64,000 nucleotides of DNA from Synechococcus sp. M44_DOE_062 (lineage in GTDB: Bacteria > Cyanobacteriota > Cyanobacteriia > Thermostichales > Thermostichaceae). The DNA lies in contig DVDX01000018.1 in the NCBI GenBank assembly GCA_015295985.1, positions 1 through 64,000 of the forward strand. The letters run 5' to 3'. Below the pieces are notes generated by a model that was not told where the DNA came from, searched no databases, and saw nothing but the letters and a program-made list of their open reading frames with translations. Positions 7,786-18,731 of this stretch are shown here, piece after piece. Position numbers and translations under genes: made by a program. Position 1 is the first letter of the stretch; every line of letters begins with the position of its first letter.

Positions 7786-10590
7786 TCAAAACTCCCCCGC
7801 CAGAGCGGCTACGCAACGCTCACACAGCTCTGGATGCTCGGCAAATTCCCCCACACGGGTGGAATAGTTCCAGCAGCGCACGCACTTTTGGCCGTCAGCC
7901 GGAAAAACAGAGATCTGCAAGCCTTGACCTGAGGCCTTCTCCAGTTCCACCTGTGAGGTGATGAACAAGTAGCGCAACTCGGCAGACCGCTCCTGCAAAG
8001 GAGAGTACAGGCCGGGATCCGCCACCTTCAGAATGACCTTGGCCTCGGTGGAAGCGCCGATGAGCTTATCGGTACGGGCCTGTTCTAGAGCCTTGTTCAC
8101 CTCTTGGCGCACCTCTCGCAGTTGCTCCCAAATGGCCGCCAACCGGGGATCCCGCCAGTGCTCCGGCAGCTTCATCCACCCCCCCTCAAACACCGAACGG
8201 GTAGGCTTGGGATAGGGCAGATGGCTCCAAATCTCTTCGGCCATGTGGGAGAGAACGGGGGCAATGCCCTTGGCCAAGTTCTCCAGCAATAGGGATAGCA
8301 CCGTTTGACATTGACGCCGCCGTAGACTTTGGGCATGGCTGATGTAGAGGCGATCCTTGGCAATATCCAGGTAAAAGTTGGAGAGATCCACCACACAAAA
8401 GTTCTGAATCGCCTGGAAAAATCGGTAGAACTGATAGCTGGCAAAAGATTCGCTGATCTCGGATCCCACCTCGTGCAGGCGGTGCAGAATGTAGCGATCC
8501 AATTCCGTCAAGGCTGCAAAAGGAACGGCATCCTGAGCCGGGTTGAAATCGTAGAGGTTGCTCAGCAAAAAGCGAGCTGTGTTGCGGATTTTGCGATACA
8601 CATCCGCCATTTGCCCAAGAATGGTCTTGCCCAGCGGCACATCCCCGGAGTAGTCCACACTGGAGACCCACAGGCGCAGCACATCCGCCCCATAGGCGGG
8701 ATCCGTCTGGGGATCTTTCCCACCGTTAATTAACACCATCGGATCGATGACATTGCCCAGGGACTTGCTCATTTTCCGGCCCTTCTCATCCAGCACAAAC
8801 CCATGGGTGAGCACCGCTTTGTAGGGGGCATGGCCGTTGACGGCTACGGAGGTCAGCAAACTGGATTGGAACCAGCCTCGGTGTTGGTCGGAGCCTTCCA
8901 GGTACAGATCCACCGGGTAGCCCAATCCCTGTGCCTTGGCCACTGCCGCCCAGGAAGAGCCGGAGTCAAACCACACGTCCATGGTGTCCATACCTTTGCG
9001 GTAGGTGCGGCCATTGCGGCGGTACTTCTCCGGCAGCAACTCCTCCACTGGGCGCTTCCACCAGGCGTCGGATCCCTCTTGGGCGAAGATGGCCTTGATG
9101 TGGTCGAGGGTCTCGGCGGTGAGCAAGGGCTCGCCGGTTTCTTCGTCGTAGAAGACGGGGATGGGCACGCCCCAAGCCCGCTGGCGGGAAATACACCAAT
9201 CCGAACGCTCCGACACCATAGCGGTGATGCGGTTTTCCCCGATGGCCGGGATCCACTTCACGTTCTTAATGGCCTGGAGGGCCAGCTCCCGAAACCCCGA
9301 CACCGAGGCAAACCACTGCTCGGTAGCCCGGAAAATGGTTGGCTCTTTCGTGCGCCAGTCGTAGGGATATTTGTGGTTGTAGGGTTCTTCCTTGAGCAAA
9401 GCCCCCGCAGCCTGTAGAGCCTGGATCACGGCAGCATTGCCGCTGGTCTCCGGCTTTTTCGAGAGCACATCCAACCCGGCAAACTGGGATCCGGCCTCGG
9501 CGGTAAATCTCCCCTGATCGTCCACAGGGCTGAGAATGGGCAGACCGTACTTTTGGCCGGTTTTGAAGTCATCTTCCCCGTGCCCCGGAGCCGTGTGCAC
9601 AATGCCGGTGCCCGACTCGGTGGTGACGTAGTCCCCCAACACGCAGAGGCTGGTGCGGTTGAAGAGGGGGTGCTGTCCTTGACTGTACTCCAGAGCGGCT
9701 CCCGGCAGGGTAGCCTTGATCTCCAAAGGGGTCTCTAGAACCTTCTCCAGCCGCTCCCGCAGATCGGCTGCCATGAGCAAGAGGCCGAAGCGGGGAGAAT
9801 CGACCACGGCGTAGGTAAGCTTGGGGTTGAAGCAGAGGGCCAGGTTGGCCGGGATCGTCCAAGGGGTGGTAGTCCAGATAACCGCCCGCAGGCCCGGCAT
9901 GAAGGGCTCTAGAACCGGCTGCGCCGCCGCACTGAGGCTGTGCAGTGGGAAGGCCACGTAGATGCTGCGGGAGATGTGGTTGTCAGGATATTCCAACTCG
10001 GCTTCCGCCAGAGCCGTCTGGGAGCTGGGGCTCCAGTGGACGGGCTTGAGGCCGCGGTAGATGTAGCCCTTGAGGGCCATTTGCCCAAACACCTCGATCT
10101 GGGCGGCTTCGTACTCCGGCGACAGCGTCATGTAGGGCCGATCCCAGGATCCCCATACCCCCAAGCGCTTAAAACTGGCCCGCTGAACGTCGATGTAGTG
10201 GAGAGCATACTCCTTGGCTTTTTGCCGCAGTTGCAGAGGTGTGAGGTTGTCTCGCTCTTGGGCGGATAGGCTCTGCAACACCTTCAGTTCGATGGGCAGG
10301 CCGTGGCAATCCCAGCCGGGTACGTAGCGCACCTTGCGCCCTTGCAAGATGTGGTACTTGTTAACAATGTCCTTGAGGATCTTGTTGAGGGTGGTGCCCA
10401 TGTGGATATCGCCATTGGCGTAGGGCGGCCCATCGTGTAGCACAAAGGGATCCCCAGGATTGTTGTCGGCAAGGCGTTGGTAGATTTGCTCTTCCTGCCA
10501 AAAGGCTTGAATGGCGGGCTCTCTCTTAGCAGCCTCTGCCCGCATGGGGAACTGAGTTTGGGGCAGGTTGAGGGTACTTTTGTAGTCCAC
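7786..10590 (-). CDS. ileS: Isoleucyl-tRNA synthetase
   Basis: 934 aa; HIGH-like DGPPYANGDIHMGT, KMSKSLGNVIDP, C-terminal CVRCWNY...CERC zinc motif. Confidence 0.98.
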   Translation of the reverse strand: MDYKSTLNLPQTQFPMRAEAAKREPAIQAFWQEEQIYQRLADNNPGDPFVLHDGPPYANGDIHMGTTLNKILKDIVNKYHILQGRKVRYVPGWDCHGLPIELKVLQSLSAQERDNLTPLQLRQKAKEYALHYIDVQRASFKRLGVWGSWDRPYMTLSPEYEAAQIEVFGQMALKGYIYRGLKPVHWSPSSQTALAEAELEYPDNHISRSIYVAFPLHSLSAAAQPVLEPFMPGLRAVIWTTTPWTIPANLALCFNPKLTYAVVDSPRFGLLLMAADLRERLEKVLETPLEIKATLPGAALEYSQGQHPLFNRTSLCVLGDYVTTESGTGIVHTAPGHGEDDFKTGQKYGLPILSPVDDQGRFTAEAGSQFAGLDVLSKKPETSGNAAVIQALQAAGALLKEEPYNHKYPYDWRTKEPTIFRATEQWFASVSGFRELALQAIKNVKWIPAIGENRITAMVSERSDWCISRQRAWGVPIPVFYDEETGEPLLTAETLDHIKAIFAQEGSDAWWKRPVEELLPEKYRRNGRTYRKGMDTMDVWFDSGSSWAAVAKAQGLGYPVDLYLEGSDQHRGWFQSSLLTSVAVNGHAPYKAVLTHGFVLDEKGRKMSKSLGNVIDPMVLINGGKDPQTDPAYGADVLRLWVSSVDYSGDVPLGKTILGQMADVYRKIRNTARFLLSNLYDFNPAQDAVPFAALTELDRYILHRLHEVGSEISESFASYQFYRFFQAIQNFCVVDLSNFYLDIAKDRLYISHAQSLRRRQCQTVLSLLLENLAKGIAPVLSHMAEEIWSHLPYPKPTRSVFEGGWMKLPEHWRDPRLAAIWEQLREVRQEVNKALEQARTDKLIGASTEAKVILKVADPGLYSPLQERSAELRYLFITSQVELEKASGQGLQISVFPADGQKCVRCWNYSTRVGEFAEHPELCERCVAALAGEF

Positions 10591-11357
10591 GGCAACTCGA
10601 GCAACCTAAAGGGCGTCTTTCTATCCTACGCTGTCGCCTTATCCTCAGCAGTCCATCCCTCACCCCTCTTGTGGGACAGGGGATCCGAAGCCCACGGACA
10701 CCCAGAGCGCCTGGAGCTCTCAAAGGGATCCAACAAACCACCGCATGAACTTGCTGATCGAGAAAACAAGAAAAGCTTTGTGCTAGTCTCAGGGTGTCGT
10801 TTAGTAAGGGAGGTTCCTGCGGATGCCAGATAGTAGTAGTTGTAAGGGTCGTCAAGTTGGGTTCAGCCGGCTGTGCGCCGGGGCTGTTCTCTAACGGTCT
10901 GAACTTAGATCCTTCAGTCTGCTGAAGAGTCTTCACGTTCTGGCTCGCTTGGAGTTCCTCCCGGCAGTCAGGTTCCAGTTGAAGGCCCGCTAGACCGCTC
11001 TTTCCCTGACCGCCTGTTATCGCCTTGGAGGTGGGAGAGAGCGGATAGTTTTTGAGATGGTTGCGGATGAGCTTTCGACGGCAGCGAGGCTTGAAATCGA
11101 TGGCCAGATTGTTTGAGTTTGGTACGTTCAAGGCACTTCAATACGACCTTTTGAGCGTATTCGGTCAACTACCTGCGGGGGTAGGGCGATCCACCACTGA
11201 GGCACCGAGAGAGTCACCGCCATTGCAGCCGCTCAGAAACAGAGCTGGCACCAGAAAGCAGAGCAGACAAGCTGGAGAGCGCATAGTTTCCCACCCTGGC
11301 AAGCTCAACTGCCTGCTCAGATTACCTTAAGGGCATCCCTCATCTTGTGAAGATTTC

Positions 11358-12275
11358 TTAAGGAAGTGGGGGAATAGCCAGGGATCCCTCGAGAGCCAAG
11401 CGATCGCTGACGGTGAGACGCCGGCTCTCCAGCGTGATGCCCGTTTGGTTAACCAACATCACCGAGATCCACTCAGCACCGGGTTCTTGGGGAGCATCCG
11501 CCTGCAGGAAGATCCCTCCGGCCTGTAGGGGTTCGAGAGCAAACGAAGTCACCTCTGGGTAGCCCACCCCGGCAACGGGTTGTTCGGCAACGGTGCCCAA
11601 CAGCAAAGAGTGGGTGAGAGGCTCGGCCACAATCGCCTGCAGCGAATAGGTGGATCCCGGTTTGACCACCTCTGGCAGGTTAAGGGTGACGGTGGGAGGA
11701 GCAGAGCCGGAGGTGAGGGTGCTGGCTTCCCGTAGCACTTCTTGGTCAATCAACAGCAGTTGCCCGGGATTGGCCGGATCTGGGCGATAGCGATTGCGCA
11801 CCAGGGCAGAGGCTTTCACCTGGAAGCCCCCCCGCACCGAGGATTGGGATCCCTCTACTTGGCTGAGAATATCGGCAACGATCTCAGGGCCCACCTGCCG
11901 CCAAGAGAGGATCTGGGCCGAATAGGTGAGTTCCGGATGAGAGCTCCACAGTTTGCGGATGGCACTTTCCACCCCTTCCCGATCCAGCCCATCTCGGTGG
12001 CGGAAGTCGGGGCTGTAGCCAGCCATCACCCCTGGCAAATCCCGCCGGTTGGCGGCGTCCATCTGTTGGTTTAGCCACTCCACCAGAGCGGCTGGCGGTG
12101 GGCTGGAAACTTGCCGTTGGATCCCGCTTTCCAGACGTGTGGGGGCTGCTTGGGCCCAAGCCCAGGACTCCGTCCCGCCGACGCAACCGGCTGTCAACCC
12201 AAGGGGGAGACCCCAGCTCATGGCCAGGGCCAGAGGCCAAAGCCGTTGTGGAAAGTAGTTGGATCGGGATCTCAA
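11358..12275 (-). CDS. Secreted NTF2/SnoaL-like domain protein
   Basis: N-terminal hydrophobic signal; LNQQMDAANRRDLPGVMAGYSPDFRHRDGLDREGVESAIRKLWSSHPELTYSAQI. Confidence 0.7.
   Translation of the reverse strand: MRSRSNYFPQRLWPLALAMSWGLPLGLTAGCVGGTESWAWAQAAPTRLESGIQRQVSSPPPAALVEWLNQQMDAANRRDLPGVMAGYSPDFRHRDGLDREGVESAIRKLWSSHPELTYSAQILSWRQVGPEIVADILSQVEGSQSSVRGGFQVKASALVRNRYRPDPANPGQLLLIDQEVLREASTLTSGSAPPTVTLNLPEVVKPGSTYSLQAIVAEPLTHSLLLGTVAEQPVAGVGYPEVTSFALEPLQAGGIFLQADAPQEPGAEWISVMLVNQTGITLESRRLTVSDRLALEGSLAIPPLP
12165..12190. repeat. Dispersed hairpin repeat (GGAC stem) in signal-peptide region
   Basis: GGAC-TCC-GTCC-CGCCGACGCAACCGG. Confidence 0.8.
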
Positions 12276-12424
12276 GCTGTGGGCCTCCAGTAGGCAAATC
12301 TGGATCCCAGTCTAGCCTCAGGGCAGTTGGGATCCCAAAGTCCAGACCACCAGATGCTCTCTAGCCAGATTAAGATCCACAGAGATGGGCTTTGGCCCAT
12401 AGCGCTTGTTTCACCCAGTTCTCT

Positions 12425-12799
12425 ATGGCTCCCCAGCACTCTCCAGCTTTCTTGGCCTTGGTCAACGATGCCAAAAGCCGCATCCAAGAGCTAACGGTCG
12501 AGCAGGTTCGGCAAAAGCAACTGCAAGGGGATCGCTTTTATTTTGTGGATGTGCGGGAAGAGTCGGAGTGGCAAGCCGGCCATGCTGCTGGAGCTATCCA
12601 CTTGAGCAAAGGGATCATTGAGCGGGACATTGAGAAGGTGATTCCTGACAAGGAAGCGGAGATCGTCCTGTACTGCGGCGGCGGGTTTCGTTCTGCGTTG
12701 GCAGCCGATAACCTCCAGAAAATGGGCTATCGCCGGGTGATCTCGATGGATGGGGGCATGCGGGCTTGGCGAGAAGCGGGCTTTCCTGAGGAGCGCTAA
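12425..12799 (+). CDS. Rhodanese-like domain protein
   Basis: FYFVDVREESEWQAGHAAGAIHLSKG ... IVLYCGGGFRSALAADNLQKMGYRRVISMDGGMRAWREAGFP. Confidence 0.93.
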   Translation: MAPQHSPAFLALVNDAKSRIQELTVEQVRQKQLQGDRFYFVDVREESEWQAGHAAGAIHLSKGIIERDIEKVIPDKEAEIVLYCGGGFRSALAADNLQKMGYRRVISMDGGMRAWREAGFPEER

Positions 12800-12912
12800 A
12801 CTCAGGAGCACTCTCGTTCTGATTGCAGCATTAGAAGCTTCCCTCTCCCCTTGGGACAAGGGAGAACTTCCAACCTTGTCTAGAATGACTACAGCTTTGC
12901 CCTACTCCTGCC

Positions 12913-14709
12913 ATGCTTCAAACCTTACCCCGCCTGGATATTGCCGCCCGTTTGCAGCAGTTGCGCCAGCTTCTGCAAGAACAAGACCTAGATGGCTTTT
13001 GGGTTCCCTCTGCCGATGAGCATCTCAATGAGTACTTGCCAGAACATCGCAAGCGGCGCCAGTGGGTCACAGGCTTTACCGGCTCGGTGGGGGATGCCCT
13101 GATCAGTCGGGACAGGGCTTGGCTTTGGGTGGATCCCCGCTACCACGAACAGGCAGAGCGGGAGGTGGATCCCAACCTGTTTACAGTGATCAAGGGAGGT
13201 CTGCCGAATCAGCCCAGCCTGCTGGAGATTGTGGAGGAGCTGGGATCCGGCTTTCGCCTGGGGGTGGATCCCTTTACGGTGGCAGTGGCCACCTACCGCC
13301 AGTTGCAGGCCCATGCCCAAGCGGGAGGGGTGCTCTTGATCCCGGTCATGGAAAACTTGGTGGATAAGCTGGCCCAGGGATCTACTGCTCCCTTTGACCA
13401 GCCCATTTACTCGGTACCCACCCACCTGAGCGGAGCTACCCCTGAAGAAAAGCTAGCCCAAGTGCGGCAAGAGATGCGCCGCAAACGGGTGGGGCTGTTG
13501 CCTCTGACCAAATTGGATCAGGTGGCCTGGCTGTTTAACCTGCGGGGATCCGACATCCCCTACAACCCGGTGTTTTGGGCCTATGCTTTGGTCAGCCTAG
13601 ATAGAGCGGCTCTATTCACGGATCTGGAGCGGCTCAGTCCCCCCTCTCGGCAACTCCTGGCAGAGGCTGGGGTGGAACTCTGGCCTTATGAGACCTACAA
13701 CGAACAACTGCCCCAATGGGCCAAGAGCTATGCACCGGTGGGCTTGGATCCCAAGCAGACCACCCAGGGTACCCAGGAGCTGCTGCAGGATGCGAGCTGC
13801 CGCGAGCTGGAGCACCCGGTGGAAGCCCTCAAGGCTGTGAAAAACCCCACCGAGCTGGAGCAAATGCGCCTCGCCAACTGCAAAGCCAGCCGGGCTAAGA
13901 TCCGCACCCTGGCCTGGATTGACCGGCAAATTCAACAGGGGATCCCCGTCAGCGAAGCCGACGTAGCCGCGATCATGGAGGCCCACTACCGGGAGGAAGG
14001 GGAGTGGGTGGGTCTGAGCTTCAACACCATTGCCGGGGCGGGGGCCAACAGCTCCATCATCCACTACGGCACTCCGGATCCCCAGAAGCGCCTGCAACCG
14101 GGAGAACTGTTCCTTTTGGATTCGGGATCCCACTACGAAGGGGGCACCACCGACGATACCCGCACCGTTTGGATTGGCCAGGAGCCGGCGGATCCCTTGT
14201 GCAAGCGGCGCTATACCGAGGTGCTCAAGGCCCACATTCAATGCGCCCGCCAGATCTTCCCCCCTGACACCTATGGGGTCTCGTTGGATGGGATCGCCCG
14301 CTCCACCCTTTGGCAGGCCGGGCTGGATTACGGCCATGGCACCGGCCACGGTGTCGGCGCCTTTTTGAATGTCCACGAGGGACCCAACGGGATCCACCGC
14401 CGCGCCAACACCCCTCTCAAGGTGGGCATGATCAACAGCATTGAGCCGGGCTACTACCAGCCGGGATGGGGTGGGATCCGCCTGGAGAATCTCTACGAGG
14501 TGATGGCCATTCCCGAGCCTGAAGGCTGGATGGGCTTTCGCTCCTTGACTTGGATCCCTTTTGATGGGCGCTTAATCGATTGGGAACTGTTAAACGAGGC
14601 GCAGCGGGCTTGGCTAGACGAGTATCACCGGCAGGTTTACGCCATGCACGAAGCCACCTTGCCAGAACAGGATGCTGCTTGGCTAAAACACGCCTGCGGC
14701 CTAAGCTGA
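12913..14709 (+). CDS. pepP: Xaa-Pro aminopeptidase (M24 family)
   Basis: 598 aa; creatinase N-domain plus M24 domain [59 protein letters not shown]. Confidence 0.95.
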   Translation: MLQTLPRLDIAARLQQLRQLLQEQDLDGFWVPSADEHLNEYLPEHRKRRQWVTGFTGSVGDALISRDRAWLWVDPRYHEQAEREVDPNLFTVIKGGLPNQPSLLEIVEELGSGFRLGVDPFTVAVATYRQLQAHAQAGGVLLIPVMENLVDKLAQGSTAPFDQPIYSVPTHLSGATPEEKLAQVRQEMRRKRVGLLPLTKLDQVAWLFNLRGSDIPYNPVFWAYALVSLDRAALFTDLERLSPPSRQLLAEAGVELWPYETYNEQLPQWAKSYAPVGLDPKQTTQGTQELLQDASCRELEHPVEALKAVKNPTELEQMRLANCKASRAKIRTLAWIDRQIQQGIPVSEADVAAIMEAHYREEGEWVGLSFNTIAGAGANSSIIHYGTPDPQKRLQPGELFLLDSGSHYEGGTTDDTRTVWIGQEPADPLCKRRYTEVLKAHIQCARQIFPPDTYGVSLDGIARSTLWQAGLDYGHGTGHGVGAFLNVHEGPNGIHRRANTPLKVGMINSIEPGYYQPGWGGIRLENLYEVMAIPEPEGWMGFRSLTWIPFDGRLIDWELLNEAQRAWLDEYHRQVYAMHEATLPEQDAAWLKHACGLS

Positions 14710-15780
14710 TGTACTCGCAAAAGCGTTGCGCCCTGGCAAAGAGCGCAGGAAGGATCCCTGCAGTTGACCACAGGCGGCATTGCCATCCAAGCCGCGGGTT
14801 TGGCGCACAGTGGCCCGCACCTGGTACTGTTCAAGCTGTCGGACGAACGCTTGGACTCGTGCCGGGTGGGGGCGTTGATAGTCGGCTCCAGAGATGGGGT
14901 TGTAAGGGATCAGGTTCACGTGCAGTTGCACCCCTGACCGGCTGGCCTGCTGCAGCAATTGCGCCAGTTGGCGGGCATGAATGGGCAGATCGTTGACCCC
15001 CGACAGCAGGGTATATTCAAAACTGACTCGCCGCCCGGTGCGCAGCATGTAGTCACGGCAATCCTGGATCAGAGCATCCAGAGGGTAGTGGGCTGCCGAA
15101 GGGATCAACTGCTGCCGCAGATCTTGATTGGGAGCATGCAGGCTAACGGCCAGGGTAATTTGCAGATCCTGCTGCGCCAGCCAGGCAATTTGCCGGGGTA
15201 CGCCCACCGTCGAGAGGGTGATGTGCCGTTGGCCGATGCCGATATCTTGATTCAGGCTACGGATGGCTTGCACCACCGTATCGCGGTTGAGCAGGGGTTC
15301 CCCCATGCCCATAAAGACCACGTGGCTGACGCGACGGCCAAAATCTTCCTGCACCGTCAACACCTGATCCAAAATCTCGTGCAGCTCTAGGTTGCGTCGG
15401 TAGCCCATCTTGCCGGTAGCACAGAAATCGCAGGCCATAGGGCAGCCCACCTGAGAAGAGACACAGACCGTCAGACGCTCAGCCGCTGGGATCCCCACCG
15501 TTTCGATCAACTGCCCATCCGCCAGCTCCAGCAGAAACTTCACGGTGCCATCGCGGGCTTCTGTCCGTTGCACAACGCGCGAGCGCCCCACCGGGTAGCC
15601 TTGCACCGCCTCTCGCCAAGCCTTGGGAAACACCGTCACCTGTTCCAGGGAGCGGATCCCTTTTTGATAGATCCAAGTGTGCAATTGTTGCCCGCGATAA
15701 GCCGGCTGTCCTTGGGCAACTGCCCAGTCTTTTAGAGCAGACAAGGATTGCCCCAGCAGAGGGATGGGTAGAGCCGACAT
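14701..15780 (-). CDS. rlmN: 23S rRNA (adenine2503-C2)-methyltransferase
   Basis: Radical [26 protein letters not shown]; 359 aa. Confidence 0.97.
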   Translation of the reverse strand: MSALPIPLLGQSLSALKDWAVAQGQPAYRGQQLHTWIYQKGIRSLEQVTVFPKAWREAVQGYPVGRSRVVQRTEARDGTVKFLLELADGQLIETVGIPAAERLTVCVSSQVGCPMACDFCATGKMGYRRNLELHEILDQVLTVQEDFGRRVSHVVFMGMGEPLLNRDTVVQAIRSLNQDIGIGQRHITLSTVGVPRQIAWLAQQDLQITLAVSLHAPNQDLRQQLIPSAAHYPLDALIQDCRDYMLRTGRRVSFEYTLLSGVNDLPIHARQLAQLLQQASRSGVQLHVNLIPYNPISGADYQRPHPARVQAFVRQLEQYQVRATVRQTRGLDGNAACGQLQGSFLRSLPGRNAFASTSA

Positions 15781-15991
15781 AAATCCATCTCAAACAAGAT
15801 CTCAAAAGGCAGAGGAGTCTGGCTCCTTTACTCTAGCCTGTCTCCGCGACCCCATCTCCTTGTCAGTGTAATTGTGTAAAGTGGGTCATGAAGCGCGCCA
15901 TCAGGACGGAGTCCCCACTCATGGGGCAAAGTCTGCAGGATCAGGAGTGCTCGATCAGCATCTTCTCAATCTATTGAACCTATCTGAACCT

Positions 15992-16648
15992 ATGTCTGTT
16001 TCCCCGCAACTGGCTCGACTGGCCATCTGGATGGCAGGGCACTTCAACAACCTACAACAGGCGATTGCAGAGCCCGTCTGGTTTGCCAACATTCATGTGT
16101 ACCAATGCCCCTTGCCTTGGTCGGTGTTCCAGGGGGTGGGGTTTTACGTGGAGCAACTGTACGACATTTATCCTGAACAGCCCTACCGGCAGCGGGTGAT
16201 CCACCTCTTCGATACTCCAGATGGGATCCGGATTCAAAACTATGCTTTGACAGCTCCTGACTCCTACAGGTGCGCCGGTCGAGAGTTGTTGCTAAGCAAC
16301 GCTTACGCGAAGGGGAAATTGGCCGGTCTGACAGCAGCGGAGTTGGAACTTTTGCCCGGCTGTATCACCCAGGTGGAATGGACGGGATCTTGCTATCGGG
16401 GCCGCAGCCTGCCCGGCAAAGGCTGTATTGTTGAACGCAAAGGTAGAACCACCTATTTGTACAGCGAATTTGAGATCGGAGCTGACTATTTTCACAGCTT
16501 GGATCAAGGTCGGGATCCGCAGACCGATCAAGTAATCTGGGGATCCCTATCCGGGCCTTTTCGGTTTGTCAAAAAACAGGATTTTTCCCAGTACCTGCCG
16601 CAGTGGGCTGAAGTGCTGAACCATGAGGCTGTTGGAGCGACTGGTTGA
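15992..16648 (+). CDS. CpcT/CpeT-family phycobiliprotein lyase
   Basis: LARLAIWMAGHFNNLQQAIAEPVWFANIHVYQCPLPWSVFQGVGFYVEQLYDIYPEQPYRQRVIHL; matches the CpeT family pattern. Confidence 0.85.
   Translation: MSVSPQLARLAIWMAGHFNNLQQAIAEPVWFANIHVYQCPLPWSVFQGVGFYVEQLYDIYPEQPYRQRVIHLFDTPDGIRIQNYALTAPDSYRCAGRELLLSNAYAKGKLAGLTAAELELLPGCITQVEWTGSCYRGRSLPGKGCIVERKGRTTYLYSEFEIGADYFHSLDQGRDPQTDQVIWGSLSGPFRFVKKQDFSQYLPQWAEVLNHEAVGATG
16289..16312. repeat. Dispersed hairpin repeat (TTGC stem) inside CpcT/CpeT-like CDS
   Basis: TTGC-TAA-GCAA-CGCTTACGCGAAG. Confidence 0.75.
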
Positions 16649-17593
16649 GCCGCTGCGGGCGCTGGGGATCCCGTTCGCGTCGTCAGGACGGAGTTCCCGA
16701 CAAGAGTTGGTCTGGCTGACCCTGCGGTTGGCCTGGGAAAACGCGATGCGCTACCGGCTGTTTGGCCTAGCCTCTGAAATGGCCTATAGCTCGATGTTGG
16801 CGCTGTTCCCCTTCATACGCTCCTGACCGGGATTGGACTGTTTATCGGCTCCTCTGAGCAAGCCTTCGAGCGCTTGATGGAGCAATTGAGCCAAATTGCT
16901 CCCCAAGAGGCTCTGGCGCTTTTGGATCGGTATGTGCGCGAGCTCCGCTTTGGGCAAAATCGGGGGCTGTTGTCCCTTGGCTTCTTGGGCACCCTGTGGG
17001 CTGCTTCTGGAGCCATGGGGGCGGTAATGACCGCTTTGGATCTCAGCCATGAGATCCCTCAAGATAGGCGCCGTCCCTTCTGGAGACGCAAGCTGATCTC
17101 ACTGGTTTGGATGCTCGCCACCTTGGGGTTGACCGGACTGGCCAGCTTGATCTTTTTGTTCAGTGCCAGCTTTTTGCGCTTCTTGGCCATGAAAGCAGTC
17201 GCCTGAGCGCAAGAGGTTGGCGGGCCGACTCAGTTGGATCCCTGGCGAGAGCTGGGGTTGAACTTGTGGGGGATCCTCACCTGGCCGATTTCGTTGGGGT
17301 TGGTCATCTTCTCCTGCTGGGTGCTGTATCGATTTGGCCCCAGCTTGCGCCGACCCCAAATGCCGATTTGGCCGGGAGCCATCGTGGCCAGCCTACTGTG
17401 GGTTGGGGTGTCGTGGGGGCTGCGGATTTATGTGGAGCACTTTGGGCAGTTCAACCAAGTCTATGGAGCGGTGGGGGCGGTTATTGTTCTGTTGCTCTGG
17501 GTTTGGCTCACTTCCTTGGCACTGCTGTTTGGGGATCAGATCGACATCGCCCTCTACCAGGCGCGAAAATGGATTGAAGAAGGGGATCCCTAG
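16623..17593 (+). pseudogene. YihY/BrkB-family membrane protein, disrupted by a frameshift and an in-frame stop
   Basis: Pieces: 16623-16826 (AMRYRLFGLASEMAYSSMLALFP), 16874-17206 (NRGLLSLGFLGTLWAASGAMGAVM) and 17234-17593 (YRFGPSLRRPQMPIWPGAIVASLLWVGVSWGLRIYVEHFGQFNQVYGAVGAVIVLLLWVWLTSLALLFGDQID); pieces 2 and 3 share a frame, separated by TGA at 17204-17206. Confidence 0.85.
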
Positions 17594-17618
17594 CCCTCAC
17601 TCCAAATCCGAGTTATGG

Positions 17619-18731
17619 ATGCAGACGGAAATTCTCTCACCCACTCCTGAGCACATTGCCGTAGCGGCTGCAGCCTTGCTGCGGGGCCAGTTGGTGGCCA
17701 TTCCCACGGAGACGGTTTACGGCCTGGCGGGCCATGGCTTGGATGAGCAGGCAGTGGAGAGCATTTTTGCCGCCAAGGAGCGCCCCCGCTGCGATCCCCT
17801 GATCCTGCATCTGCCGACTGGGGTGACCCTGGAGCAATTGCAAGGGTGGCTGGTGGATGTGTCAGCTTTTACTCCCACCGCCTGCGCTCTGCTGGGATCC
17901 CTGATCGACACCTTCTGGCCTGGGCCCCTGACCTTGGTGCTGCCCAAGTGTCCCACCGTGCCGGATCGGGTGAGCAGCGGGTTGCCCACTGTCGCCCTGC
18001 GGGTGCCTGCTCACCCGGTGGCTCAAGCTTTGTTGCAGGCGGTGCAAACCCCCCTGGCTGCCCCCAGCGCCAATCGCTTTGGTCGCATCAGCCCCACCTC
18101 GGCCCAGGCCGTTTATGCAGAGTTGGGAGGGCGGATCCCTTACATCTTGGATGGGGGAGAGTGTGCCGTGGGCCTAGAATCCACCGTCTTGAAGCTCAGC
18201 CCCGAAGGGATCCCAACGCTGCTGCGCCCAGGAGGGATCCCGCTGGAAGCCCTAGAAGCCCACCTAGGACTACCCATCCGGTTGTTTCCAGAACAGGCCC
18301 CTAAGGATGGCGAAATGGGCCCGCTAGAAGCGCCGGGACGGCTGAGCAGCCACTATGCCCCCAGTAAGCCCCTCTGGCTTTTGCCCACCGGCTTTGACCA
18401 GCTTCAGCCCGGCGATTGGCAACAGGTGCAGCACCTGACAACCGGTCATTCCCATCTGGGCATCCTCAGTTTTGCCACGGATCCCCAGGCTCTGCTGAAC
18501 ACCCTCTCCCGCCATTGGCCGGGGATTACTTTTAGTTTGGAGTGTTTGGGTTCAGAGCCCAAAGTAGCCGCCCGCACCCTCTTTGCCAGCTTGCGCCGTC
18601 TGGATGAAGGGGATGCCACGCTCCTGTTGGCGGAACCCCCACCCCTCTCGACAGGGTTGGGCTATGCGATGATGGATCGGCTACGCCGGGCCAGCAGCCT
18701 ATGGAACCTTCCCCTCTCGTTGCCATCGTAA
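17619..18731 (+). CDS. sua5: Threonylcarbamoyl-AMP synthase (Sua5/YrdC/YwlC)
   Basis: GQLVAIPTETVYGLAGHGLDEQAVESIFAAKERPRCDPLILHL ... C-terminal Sua5 domain. Confidence 0.93.
   Translation: MQTEILSPTPEHIAVAAAALLRGQLVAIPTETVYGLAGHGLDEQAVESIFAAKERPRCDPLILHLPTGVTLEQLQGWLVDVSAFTPTACALLGSLIDTFWPGPLTLVLPKCPTVPDRVSSGLPTVALRVPAHPVAQALLQAVQTPLAAPSANRFGRISPTSAQAVYAELGGRIPYILDGGECAVGLESTVLKLSPEGIPTLLRPGGIPLEALEAHLGLPIRLFPEQAPKDGEMGPLEAPGRLSSHYAPSKPLWLLPTGFDQLQPGDWQQVQHLTTGHSHLGILSFATDPQALLNTLSRHWPGITFSLECLGSEPKVAARTLFASLRRLDEGDATLLLAEPPPLSTGLGYAMMDRLRRASSLWNLPLSLPS

Noticed and set aside
7806-7823. Possible dispersed repeat (GGCTACGCAACGCTCACACAG) in ileS
   Set aside because: It encodes part of the native C-terminal CERC zinc motif of IleS, and the stem is imperfect, so the similarity is probably chance.
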